Source: Immundisolibacteraceae bacterium
GTDB lineage: Bacteria; Pseudomonadota; Gammaproteobacteria; Immundisolibacterales; Immundisolibacteraceae
NCBI GenBank assembly: GCA_016763355.1
Contig: JAESTY010000296.1
Span: 1 to 5,606, forward strand
DNA length: 5,606 nt
Direction: 5' to 3'
The notes under the pieces were generated by a model, which was not told where the DNA came from, made no database searches, and saw only the letters and a program-made list of their open reading frames with translations. The translations under genes were made by a program, and so were the position numbers. Shown here in pieces: positions 1 through 5,584 of the stretch (positions within the stretch are counted from its first letter, which is position 1; each line of letters opens with the position of its first letter).

Positions 1-248
1 GCGATAAAATTGCGCCGGGAGTAGTACAACTTGCCACCGGTGCCTGGTATGACCCACTGGAACCGGGCCAGATCGGCAGCCTGGATGTGCACGGCAACCC
101 CAACATGCTGACGCTGGATAAAGGCAGCTCGCGGCTGGCCCAGGGACCCAGTGCTCAAACCACCCTTATAGAAATAGAGAAATGGACCGGCGAAACACCA
201 CCCATCACCGTGTTTACCCCACCACCGATGGTGAAGGCCGAGGATTAG
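1..248 (+). CDS. Molybdopterin oxidoreductase, C-terminal end (BisC/TorA/DMSO reductase family), partial
   Basis: This is the last 81 codons of a gene entering from the left edge, read from base 3 to the TAG at 246-248. The translation contains GVVQLATGAWYDP and later HGNPNMLTLDKGSSRLAQG followed by PSAQTTLIEIEKW. These are hallmarks of the C-terminal molybdopterin-dinucleotide-binding domain of the biotin sulfoxide/TMAO/DMSO reductase branch, in which the ATGAWYDP and HGNPN...D.GTS.LAQGP blocks contact the cofactor. Members of the family transfer oxygen from S- or N-oxides at a bis-MGD molybdenum centre. The tail after EKW (about 20 residues, proline-rich) is not conserved. BisC, TorA and TorZ cannot be separated from this fragment, and any Tat signal or substrate-determining region lies outside the window. 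The gene converges on the VOC gene with only 12 bp between stops, and no hairpin terminator is visible in that gap. Confidence 0.9.
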   Translation, partial: DKIAPGVVQLATGAWYDPLEPGQIGSLDVHGNPNMLTLDKGSSRLAQGPSAQTTLIEIEKWTGETPPITVFTPPPMVKAED

Positions 249-260
249 CCAACCAAAGTC

Positions 261-611
261 TTATTCAGCCCAAACCGCAAACTCATTGCCGTTGGGGTCA
301 ATAAAGTGAAACCGACGACCGCCGGGAAAGCTGAATATCGGCTTAACAATCTCGCCGCCAGCCGCTTCGATCTCACGCTGGGTGGCGGCAAGATCGTTGC
401 TGTAGAGCACCAGTAACACACTACCGACCTCAGTGGACACGCAGAAATCTGACTGAAAAAAACCGCCATCAATGCCCGCACCGTTAAAAGAGCAATATTC
501 GGGACCATGGTCGGTAAAAGACCAGCCGAATACGGTACTAAAAAAACTCTTTGCTAGTGTCAGGTCACCCACCGGCAGTTCGACATAGTTAATTTTATGG
601 TGTTGGTCCAC
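261..611 (-). CDS. VOC family (glyoxalase/bleomycin-resistance fold) protein
   Basis: This is a single-domain vicinal-oxygen-chelate protein of 116 residues. The N-terminal half shows the first beta-alpha-beta module (INYVELPVGDL, then FFSTVFGWSF). The C-terminal half ends in the typical GGRRFHFIDPNGNEFAVW strand pair. The family includes glyoxalase I, extradiol dioxygenases and many proteins of unknown substrate, usually dimeric and cytoplasmic; closest in style to the COG3324 group. The start is taken as the GTG at 609-611 because AGGAG lies five bases upstream of it. A GTG two codons further upstream (615-617) would overlap that ribosome-binding site. At the place where GloA has its first metal-ligand His, this protein has Tyr (residue 9), with Glu11 two residues on, so classical glyoxalase I activity should not be assumed. 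The gene stands alone, about 165 bp downstream of the SDR gene on the same strand. Substrate unknown. Confidence 0.88.
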   Translation of the reverse strand: MDQHHKINYVELPVGDLTLAKSFFSTVFGWSFTDHGPEYCSFNGAGIDGGFFQSDFCVSTEVGSVLLVLYSNDLAATQREIEAAGGEIVKPIFSFPGGRRFHFIDPNGNEFAVWAE

Positions 612-621
612 GGTCACTCCT
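612..621 (-). promoter_or_regulatory. Ribosome-binding site of the VOC gene
   Basis: On the minus strand AGGAG (617-621) is followed by five bases (TGACC) and then the GTG at 611-609. This near-consensus site decides between two nearby GTG codons: the upstream one lies within or directly against the site, so the inner one is the likely start. Confidence 0.7.
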
Positions 622-775
622 GACTGATATTTTTAAGCTGCATTGGCAGCCAATAAAAGGCATCGCCATATCTAGGTCTACTGCGCTTACCTGGCCAGCT
701 CAGTTGGGCCATCAAACACAATGATTTAGTCCGCCAAATTGAACTGCCACTTTATGCCATGTGTTGTTTTCAACC

Positions 776-1633
776 TCAGTCCGCCAGCCCCTCATCCCCA
801 CCCTGACCTTCTGGAATTGGCCAACCAGCCGGCCGGCCTACTTTCGCGGCCATTTCATCCGCGGGTAGTTCAGGGTCCCACCATTGACCGATAAACCGGC
901 AACTTGTGGTGTTACTGGATGAATCAGACATTAACCAGGTGATGGGTGCCTGCATCACCGTTGGCGACACCAGTTTATTGCCGGGAGCACGAAACCCGGT
1001 GCCCGGCGCATCCGGTAATAACCGGGTATCCGCAGCACCGCCAGGAATCAACACATTGACCGTCACACCACTGCCGACCAGGTCATTCGACCAAATCATA
1101 GTCGCGGTCTCCAGAGCTGCTTTGGTCTGCCCATAAGGCGACATTCGCGGCCGCTGCATGGTGCCGTAGCTAGTGGTGACATTAACAATACGACCCGCGC
1201 CCGCTTTAAGCATATGCGGCACCGCAGCCCGAGTCATAAAAAACGGGCCGTTGAGATTAACGTCTATCACCTGACGCCAGCCTTCTGGTTTTAGATCATA
1301 AAACGGTGGCGGCGGCATCACCGCGACACCATTCTCGTGATAGCCAATCCCGGCGCAATTAACCAGCCCAAACAAGCTCCCGAAAGACTCCAGGGTGGCC
1401 GCTACCGTGGCGTCAGCAGCATCAGAATTAGTCACGTCAGTTCGGATATGTTTGATGCGAGCAGCTAGCCCCTTTTCACTGGCCTCAGCCAGCGCTTCAT
1501 CCGCATGCAGCTGATTAACTTCCGCAATCACCACCTGGGCACCAGCCTGCGCCAGCGCAATCGACATGGCGCGCCCCAACCCACTGCCGCCTCCAGTAAC
1601 GATAATGACTCGATCATTCGACTGAGTTTGCAT
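776..1633 (-). CDS. Short-chain dehydrogenase/reductase (SDR) family oxidoreductase
   Basis: This is a 285-residue classical SDR, an NAD(P)-dependent Rossmann-fold oxidoreductase acting on an alcohol/ketone pair. Visible motifs are the cofactor loop TGGGSGLG (residues 13-20), an acidic Glu38 after strand beta-2 (suggesting NAD(H) preference), D66-V67 in the adenine-binding position, NCAG (92-95, replacing NNAG), Asn126 in DVNLNGPF, and YGQTK (Tyr167, Lys171). The residue 13 before the Tyr, normally Ser, is Thr154, with Ser155 next to it. After the core come a PGG loop (PGGAADTRLLP) and a C-terminal extension with ITWLMSD and RFIGQWWDPELP, typical of a subfamily longer than FabG. The start is the ATG at 1631-1633, because GGAGA sits six bases upstream; an ATG six codons earlier (1649-1651) would include the ribosome-binding site. 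The substrate cannot be inferred. The nearest same-strand neighbours are 150-165 bp away, so it may be transcribed alone. Confidence 0.92.
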   Translation of the reverse strand: MQTQSNDRVIIVTGGGSGLGRAMSIALAQAGAQVVIAEVNQLHADEALAEASEKGLAARIKHIRTDVTNSDAADATVAATLESFGSLFGLVNCAGIGYHENGVAVMPPPPFYDLKPEGWRQVIDVNLNGPFFMTRAAVPHMLKAGAGRIVNVTTSYGTMQRPRMSPYGQTKAALETATMIWSNDLVGSGVTVNVLIPGGAADTRLLPDAPGTGFRAPGNKLVSPTVMQAPITWLMSDSSSNTTSCRFIGQWWDPELPADEMAAKVGRPAGWPIPEGQGGDEGLAD

Positions 1634-1644
1634 CTGACATCTCC
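1634..1644 (-). promoter_or_regulatory. Ribosome-binding site of the SDR gene
   Basis: GGAGA on the minus strand (1640-1644) is followed by six bases and then ATG at 1633-1631. It supports the shorter of two possible ATG starts. Confidence 0.65.
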
Positions 1645-1781
1645 AGGCCATGAAACAGCGGCAGGTAAAGCAGTGAGTGGAAATAATAGCTAAGTGATTT
1701 CGGTGTCCTGTTTAACGCGTGGTGTGATTCTGTTCAGCTAACCCGGGTAACCACTAGCACCCGCTTTCGGTTGGTCAAGGC

Positions 1782-2381
1782 TTATAACTTAAATGTCCGT
1801 AGGGTCTGAACACCAAAAAAACCGCCCACATAACGAGTCACTTCGATAGTCAGCGATTTTTTGACCACATTTATCTTAATGACTTCCTCGTTAATATAAG
1901 CATTTTTTCTAAATTCAGACCTATTCCTCAGCTTGGAACTGATCACCAGGGAATGATCAGTTAACTCGTGAATATAGTACGGGTTGTTATCACCAAAGAG
2001 GCGTAACTTCTCTTTGCGTATTGTTTTGTTCTCTTTGTCTTTCGACTTAAAAGACAACACCAAATTGCCATCTTTACCCTGTTTTGATTTCAACTCGACC
2101 GAAAAACGCTCAACTTTTTTGACCGCCTCTTTATCCGGGCCGACGCAGTGGGTGCTGGTGCCATCACCTGTTATTGTTTTTTTAACGATCGATGAAAAAA
2201 AGTCCTTAACATCCGCTTTCTGATCTTTAGTTAACGGCTCAGCCTCGACGATCACATAATAGTCATCCCCATCTTTTTTATAGTTTTCTGATTGTTCCGC
2301 GCACTCAACGGCCGCAGCGCTGAATCAACTCATCAATATGCCAGTGGCAACCAAAAACTTGATAAAGAAAACCATCCGCAT
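1782..2381 (-). pseudogene. Exported-type protein of unknown function, interrupted by in-frame TGA at codon 19
   Basis: From ATG 2379-2381 the frame reads MRMVFFIKFLVATGILMS, meets TGA at 2325-2327, then continues openly as FSAAAVECAEQSENYKK for 180 more codons to the TAA at 1782-1784. AGGGG lies six bases upstream of this ATG, so initiation there is well supported. If the TGA stood for Trp or Arg, the N-terminus would be a convincing signal peptide, with a hydrophobic core and small residues (SAAA) at a possible cleavage point before VECAEQ. The mature part is lysine-rich and strand-forming in look. It has two cysteines (in VECAEQ and THCVGPD) that could form a disulfide outside the cytoplasm. 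I recognise no family. As sequenced, translation gives an 18-residue peptide. A product starting at GTG 2253-2255 (157 residues) would lack the signal and have no good ribosome-binding site. A sequencing error, a recent nonsense mutation or a lineage-specific pseudogene are all possible. Confidence 0.62.
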
Positions 2382-2392
2382 TATTTGCCCCT
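2382..2392 (-). promoter_or_regulatory. Ribosome-binding site of the interrupted exported-protein gene
   Basis: On the minus strand AGGGG (2388-2392) is followed by six bases (CAAATA) and ATG at 2381-2379. Its presence argues that the true start lies upstream of the in-frame TGA. Confidence 0.65.
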
Positions 2393-2531
2393 AAAAAACA
2401 AAAAATTTAAATCCATTTTTATGGAAAGGTATTTTTTTAATTGCCCATTTATATTCACTTGCAAAACCATACCATTGCCGCGTTTTGGTGACATCCGCAA
2501 TTTGACACCGCAGCCGGTTGGTTCACAGTTA

Positions 2532-2975
2532 TTAACCTAACTGGTCGCTGACAATGTAATTCAGAATTTCGACCACCTGCTCGGGATCGGTCGCCCAGGC
2601 AAACGCAGCCGCATCCACCTCTTTTAGAGGATGAATAAGCTCCTCGCCGTGCAGCGTGATATAGGGTTTACCCAATGCGGCACAGCAGCCGGCATCAAAC
2701 GCTGCATTCCATTGTTTGTATTTTTCACCAAAGCGAATAACCGCCACATCGCATTTTTCAATCAGTGTTCTGGTGCGGGTCGCGTTTACCTTCGCCGATT
2801 TATGGTCACGCCAAAAACTCTTGTCTTCATTGCCAAGCAAATCACCGGCCGCATCACTGGCCCCATGATCCGTCACCGCTGACGAAAATGAAAAGCTGTC
2901 CTGCTCACAACCGGCAATAATCTGCTGTCTCCAGTCCGAATGTATTTCACCCGCTAGATACACCTTAAAACTCAT
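2532..2975 (-). CDS. ytoQ: YtoQ family protein (nucleoside 2-deoxyribosyltransferase-like)
   Basis: This 147-residue protein has the near-invariant YtoQ blocks: YLAGEIHSDW (residues 6-15), VTDHGASD (34-41), FWRDHKSAKVNATRTRTLIE (54-73), VIRFGEKYKQWNAAFDAG (79-96) and KEVDAAAFAWA towards the C-terminus. The family (Pfam Nuc_deoxyri_tr3, named after Bacillus subtilis YtoQ) is distantly related to nucleoside 2-deoxyribosyltransferases by fold. To my knowledge its substrate and cellular role have not been established. The length is normal for the family, the frame is intact, and it has no signal peptide, so it is cytoplasmic. The ATG at 2973-2975 is preceded by GAGG nine bases upstream. About 150 bp separate it from the interrupted exported-protein gene downstream, and about 110 bp from the VF530 gene upstream, so co-transcription is possible but unproven. 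Confidence 0.92.
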   Translation of the reverse strand: MSFKVYLAGEIHSDWRQQIIAGCEQDSFSFSSAVTDHGASDAAGDLLGNEDKSFWRDHKSAKVNATRTRTLIEKCDVAVIRFGEKYKQWNAAFDAGCCAALGKPYITLHGEELIHPLKEVDAAAFAWATDPEQVVEILNYIVSDQLG

Positions 2976-3084
2976 CTGTCACTACCTCTATAAATAATAC
3001 TTGCTGGCAGACCTTTAGCAGGTCGACCGGAGTGCAACACCTGCGAAAAATGGTTGCCATGAACCCAGCATCGAAAGTTTACAA

Positions 3085-3321
3085 CTACCCCCAGGGGGAT
3101 GGTTTCTGAGTTGTTGATAGATAGAGGGCTTCGACCTTGTCTCGCGCCCACTGATTTTTACGTAAAAACTTCAGAGATGACTTGATCGACGGATCACTCT
3201 TAAAACAATTAATATCGATTCTGACGGCCATCTCCTCCCAGCCGAAAGACTCGACCAAGCTGGTCAGCAGCTTCTCCAGGGTGATGCCGTGTAATGGGTT
3301 ATTCAGCTGATCTTTGCTCAT
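3085..3321 (-). CDS. VF530 family (DUF2132) small DNA-binding-type protein
   Basis: This is a complete 78-residue protein, normal length for the family. The core NNPLHGITLEKLLTSLVE (residues 7-24), GWEEMAVRI (27-35), INCFKSDPSIKSSLKFLRK (37-55) and WARDKVEALYL (58-68) matches the VF530/DUF2132 family (named after a Vibrio fischeri protein), an all-helical small domain. A DNA-binding role has been proposed for the family from its structure; its biological targets are unknown. The basic stretch KSSLKFLRK (47-55) would suit nucleic-acid contact. The ATG at 3319-3321 has no strong Shine-Dalgarno sequence, so translation may be weak or may depend on the upstream region, where a 27-33-codon open frame ends nine bases before the ATG. 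Confidence 0.9.
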   Translation of the reverse strand: MSKDQLNNPLHGITLEKLLTSLVESFGWEEMAVRIDINCFKSDPSIKSSLKFLRKNQWARDKVEALYLSTTQKPSPWG

Positions 3322-3558
3322 CGTGTTCAGTTAGCCCAAATAAGTGTAATCAACACTACCCTCAGTGAAATAGCGTTTTTCAATTCGCGGCAGCCGTGAT
3401 GGTGCGAACCGCACCAGTTTAACAGCCAGCCCCTAAACGGAGCACAACAGAGATAAGGGCATTAGTATTTCAAGCATCCTACAGATTGGATGATCACGTC
3501 ACCGTTGTGGCCCATGACTCTTCTGCCTATTCACCCCCTCTGAATTCGCCCATTCCGC
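3322..3558. other. Intergenic region between divergent VF530 gene and dehydrogenase remnant
   Basis: These 237 bp hold no recognisable complete gene. They would carry the promoter of the minus-strand VF530 gene. Visible elements are a small dyad close to that start (AGTGT at 3343-3347 and ACACT at 3353-3357) and a perfect 7-bp hairpin at 3400-3416. A short minus-strand open frame (3331-3432) is described under findings. No convincing -35/-10 pair could be chosen by eye. Confidence 0.5.
3400..3416. repeat. Perfect 7-bp inverted repeat with 3-base loop
   Basis: TGGTGCG (3400-3406), loop AAC, then CGCACCA (3410-3416). On the plus strand it is followed by GTTT only, so it is at best a poor intrinsic terminator. 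It could equally be a protein-binding dyad or an mRNA hairpin upstream of the VF530 gene. It lies about 80 bp from that gene's start. Confidence 0.4.
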
Positions 3559-4264
3559 ATGACCAGAATCAACCAGCAAAGCACCAATCCCAGAGTTGTG
3601 GAAACCTAAGCGCAACGCTGGCCTCAACACCGATATTAAGACCTATTACCAAATGATCCGGATCATCGCCAGCCACAACATGGTGGCCGGTTGGTTGTTC
3701 TGCTTTTTCTCCATTCACGCAGTCTGGGTCAGTTACATGTCACCCCAGGGCCGGGTTGAGCTGCTCAATAACGGTGAGCTAATTGGCGACCTACTCCCAC
3801 CGGTGGGACGAGTCGAAGCCGACGACGAAGGCTTTCGCATCTATGGCCAGTGGAATTTTGCCAGCGGCATTCTCCACCGCGGCTGAATTGGTCTGGGTAG
3901 CGTCGCCCAGCGGCCCAGTGCCAGCAGTGGTGGCACGGTTACAAATGAAATTGCTTGAAATGGCAGGCCTCGCCGGTCGCTATAACAGTACTCTCGAAAC
4001 CCGGCTAGCCAATAATCAAACCAGCACCGACGAAGACAAAGCTCTGATGTATGCCATACGTGGTCAGAGGGCCGCAGCGGTGTTGAAATAGCTACCGAAG
4101 CCAGTCAGGCCCTCGGCGCAATGGCCCTGTTCAAAGACGCCCCGGTAGACATATTCACCCGTGACCTAATGACCATCGGCGCACACGCCAGCCATCTCTA
4201 TGAAGATGCCATGTCCGTGTTTGGCGGCGTCGTGTTTGGTGGTGCTGGTCACCCGGTCTGGTAA
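3559..4264 (+). pseudogene. Acyl-CoA dehydrogenase / flavin-dependent monooxygenase remnant, frameshifted and internally deleted
   Basis: Three consecutive plus-strand segments read as one flavoprotein of the acyl-CoA dehydrogenase superfamily (type-2 C-terminal domain, as in HsaA-like hydroxylases). Segment 1 (about 3590-3877) gives PELWKPKRNAGL, IASHNMVAGWL and then VEADDEGFRIYGQWNFASGI, the typical start-of-beta-domain block. The frame then shifts near 3875-3887. Segment 2 (to about 4080) gives AELVWVAS, then jumps to helical C-terminal sequence (RLQMKLLEMAGLAGRYNSTL ... IRGQRAAAV). A second shift near 4079-4085 restores the first frame for segment 3 (VEIATEASQALGAMALFKD, FTRDLMTIGAHASHLYEDAM) to TAA at 4262-4264. 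Relative to a usual length near 390 residues, roughly 100 residues between the beta domain and the C-terminal helices are missing near 3900. The N-terminal helices also look shortened around 3620. No single frame can make an active enzyme. The 5' limit is uncertain: ATG 3559 is plausible but lies in another frame, and the segment-1 frame has a TGA at 3560-3562. Confidence 0.8.
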
Positions 4265-4373
4265 TTGAGTTACCAGCCTGGTGCTGGCCACAAGACCTTA
4301 TGGACTAGCCGGTATGCGGAGCGAAAAACGATAGCTATACGTTGCGGGGTTCAAAACCTGGCCAACCATTATC
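4265..4373. other. Convergent intergenic gap after the dehydrogenase remnant
   Basis: The gap separates the plus-strand pseudogene end from the minus-strand CvfB-like stop. A 5-bp inverted repeat (CCAGC 4273-4277, GCTGG 4283-4287) follows the pseudogene stop closely. It lacks a T-run, so I do not call it a terminator. Nothing else is recognisable. Confidence 0.4.
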
Positions 4374-4829
4374 CTATTTAACAAGCTCGATGCCGTTATC
4401 TGTAATGGTTATTTTTTTCTGTTTATACAGACTGCCGATGGCTTGTTTGAACACCTTCTTACTGACTTGAAACACCTGTTCGATATCTTCAGGACTACTT
4501 TTATCGCTAAAGCTGCTCGTCCCACCAGACTCATTGAGATGTTCTATGATTTTTCCGGCCGTAGAAAAAACATGCTGAAGCTTTTTCGGCTGTAACGAAA
4601 CGTCGATCTTGCCATCATCCCTGACCAGCTGGATATAAGCTTTAAGTTGTTGGCCCTTTTGGTAATTCTCATAAACCTGAGTGCCGTAAACCAGGCCTAA
4701 GTACTCATCATTAATGATTACTTTTATACCTAAATCTGTAAACGCGTCTATCTCGACATCAACTTCCTGCCATTCGGCAAATACACCATGCTCAACCGTT
4801 TCTTTCAAAAAATGATAGTTATCTCTCAT
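4374..4829 (-). CDS. CvfB-like protein reduced to the last S1 domain plus winged helix
   Basis: This 151-residue protein corresponds to the C-terminal half of CvfB/YitL-type RNA-binding proteins, which are normally about 280 residues with tandem S1 domains followed by a winged helix. Residues about 22-81 form the last S1-like domain (DLGIKVIINDEYLGLVYGTQ at 32-51 and IQLVRDDGKIDVSLQP at 66-81). Residues about 84-150 form the winged helix, with the diagnostic DKSSPEDIEQVFQVSKKVFK followed by QAIGSLYKQKKITI. The family binds RNA and affects virulence-factor expression in Staphylococcus; the role of this short form is unknown. A TGA lies directly before the ATG (4827-4829) in the same frame, and no remnant of the N-terminal S1 domains is readable upstream. 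The shortening is therefore either old or a real short subfamily. Shine-Dalgarno is weak. The frame is intact and conserved-looking, so a working protein is likely. Confidence 0.82.
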   Translation of the reverse strand: MRDNYHFLKETVEHGVFAEWQEVDVEIDAFTDLGIKVIINDEYLGLVYGTQVYENYQKGQQLKAYIQLVRDDGKIDVSLQPKKLQHVFSTAGKIIEHLNESGGTSSFSDKSSPEDIEQVFQVSKKVFKQAIGSLYKQKKITITDNGIELVK

Positions 4830-5049
4830 TCAGCAGCCACTAATTGAATTCCATTATTGGTTTTCGTCAAAAAGATTCAGAAGTTAAACCGGGAGAATCA
4901 ATATTAGCCCAGGACATTCTCTTACCTACCATTAAATTTAAACAGCGCTATTTTTAGAGGACATCAAAGTTACCGAAAAACCTTTAACATGTTAAGTCAA
5001 GATTTGACCGCTATTGTGTTTATACAACCCCCGTTTTTGACCCTCTTTT
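4830..5049. other. Intergenic region upstream of the CvfB-like gene, containing repeat copy 1
   Basis: These 220 bp are AT-rich and lie between the 91-residue membrane protein stop (5050) and the CvfB-like start. The only structured element is the first copy of the 21-bp direct repeat with its palindrome. The region should contain the minus-strand promoter of the CvfB-like gene, but no clear -35/-10 pair stands out. Confidence 0.5.
4984..5009 (+). repeat. Direct repeat copy 1 (21 bp, 4989-5009) with overlapping palindrome
   Basis: The 21 bases at 4989-5009 (beginning ATGTTAAGTC, ending GATTTGACC) are identical to 5540-5560. The unit carries a small dyad GTCAA-GAT-TTGAC (4996-5008). In this copy its left part also forms the 12-bp palindrome TTAACATGTTAA (4984-4995). 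The position is 40 bp past the 3' end of the membrane protein gene. The form (short dyads ending in GACC) resembles extragenic or mobile-element terminal repeats; that assignment is an inference. Confidence 0.75.
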
Positions 5050-5325
5050 TTACACGCCAAATACCAGTACCGATAGCATGAGCATGCCACCTGTCGCCAC
5101 CATCGCAGAACGCCAAACCCACCTTTTTAATGCCCAATTCCGCCATATTAGTACCAACGCCGAAATCGCAAATGTGAGAGACCAAACCGCCCAAACAATG
5201 GCCCAAATAATATCTTTCTCACCCCCACCAAGGTTTAAGAGGCCTTCAAACAACACAAAACTAAGCAAGGGTGTGAGCAGCAGCGGGATCAGCGCCAAAA
5301 GCAGGTGAGCCAGCTTTTTATTCAA
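5050..5325 (-). CDS. Small three-helix membrane protein, unknown function
   Basis: This is an intact 91-codon frame whose product is almost entirely hydrophobic. Three transmembrane helices are evident at about residues 6-30, 38-61 and 72-90. A short acidic/glycine loop (GGGEKD, 33-38) and a strongly positive loop (RNWALKRWVWR, 62-72) separate them. With the Lys pair at 3-4, the positive-inside rule puts the N-terminus and the second loop in the cytoplasm. Seven tryptophans cluster in helix 2 and the second loop. No family is recognised. The start is uncertain: TTG 5323-5325 (or CTG just before it) is the only reasonable initiator between the upstream TAG (5335-5337) and the first helix, with a weak AGG eight bases before it. 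The gene is bracketed by the two copies of the 21-bp repeat, so it could have moved as, or been framed by, a repeat unit. The consistent membrane-protein pattern argues that it is real. Confidence 0.6.
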   Translation of the reverse strand: MNKKLAHLLLALIPLLLTPLLSFVLFEGLLNLGGGEKDIIWAIVWAVWSLTFAISALVLIWRNWALKRWVWRSAMVATGGMLMLSVLVFGV

Positions 5326-5528
5326 CAGACCGGCCTAAATCAAGTTTCACCATTTTTTAGAGACTGCTAACTGCTGTTGATCTTGTGAAATATCCCGGAG
5401 GCATATCGACTTAAATTTGAGGTAAGTTGCCAAATCAGGACCTCGTATCTGGATTATCACCGATGGTGCATTGTGAGGACAAGGAAAGCTTCAATTTTAT
5501 GCTGGAAGCAGTGTAAAACAAGCTAAAT

Positions 5529-5560
5529 CTTAACTTAATATGTTAAGTCAAGATTTGACC
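5529..5560 (+). repeat. Direct repeat copy 2 (21 bp, 5540-5560) with hairpin
   Basis: Positions 5540-5560 are identical to 4989-5009. The shared unit contains GTCAA-GAT-TTGAC (5547-5559). In this copy the left side forms a hairpin, CTTAAC (5529-5534), 7-base loop, GTTAAG (5542-5547). Although the sequence left of the repeat differs from copy 1, a dyad around GTTAAG is present in both, which suggests the dyad matters. The unit is followed by CCCC rather than CG. Confidence 0.75.
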
Positions 5561-5562
5561 CC

Positions 5563-5584
5563 CTTTCGTGCTGCTTTCGTGCTT
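5563..5584 (+). repeat. 11-bp tandem duplication
   Basis: CTTTCGTGCTG (5563-5573) is followed directly by CTTTCGTGCTT (5574-5584), 10 of 11 bases identical. It lies immediately to the right of direct-repeat copy 2. Probably slippage; no function suggested. Confidence 0.6.

Noticed and set aside
692..711. TGGCC/GGCCA inverted repeat between the VOC and SDR genes as a terminator
   Set aside because: Five-pair stem with a 10-base loop and no following T-run on either strand.
906..1136. Plus-strand open frame of 76 codons
   Set aside because: It lies wholly antisense to the SDR gene, whose motifs are unmistakable; no independent protein features.
2297..2327. Possible selenocysteine insertion at the in-frame TGA, with a short GCGCU/AGUGC-type stem just downstream
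   Set aside because: The stem is five pairs with a G-U, the apical loop does not clearly match a bacterial SECIS, and selenocysteine in a signal peptide core makes little sense. A nonsense mutation or base error is simpler.
2412..2425. Possible intrinsic terminator between ytoQ and the exported-protein gene (TCCAT-TTTT-ATGGA with nearby T-runs)
   Set aside because: The stem is only five mostly weak pairs in A/T-rich DNA, over 100 bp past the ytoQ stop; chance occurrence is likely.
2487..2509. Imperfect inverted repeat (GGTGACA ... TGACACC) just downstream of ytoQ
   Set aside because: It has one mismatch in seven, a 9-base loop, and no T-run on the minus strand; too weak to call a terminator or operator.
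2292..2540. Plus-strand open frame of 82 codons
   Set aside because: It overlaps the N-terminal part of the interrupted minus-strand gene and low-complexity A/T-rich intergenic DNA; translation shows no family features.
3343..3357. Small dyad AGTGT-N5-ACACT near the VF530 start as a regulator operator
   Set aside because: Only five base pairs; no known operator consensus fits and no regulator gene is adjacent.
4982..4997. Integron attC-like site (a GTTRRRY match at repeat copy 1)
   Set aside because: GTTAAGT fits GTTRRRY, but the facing CTTTAAC does not fit RYYYAAC at its first base, and only two bases separate them, far too short for an attC hairpin. No integrase is present.
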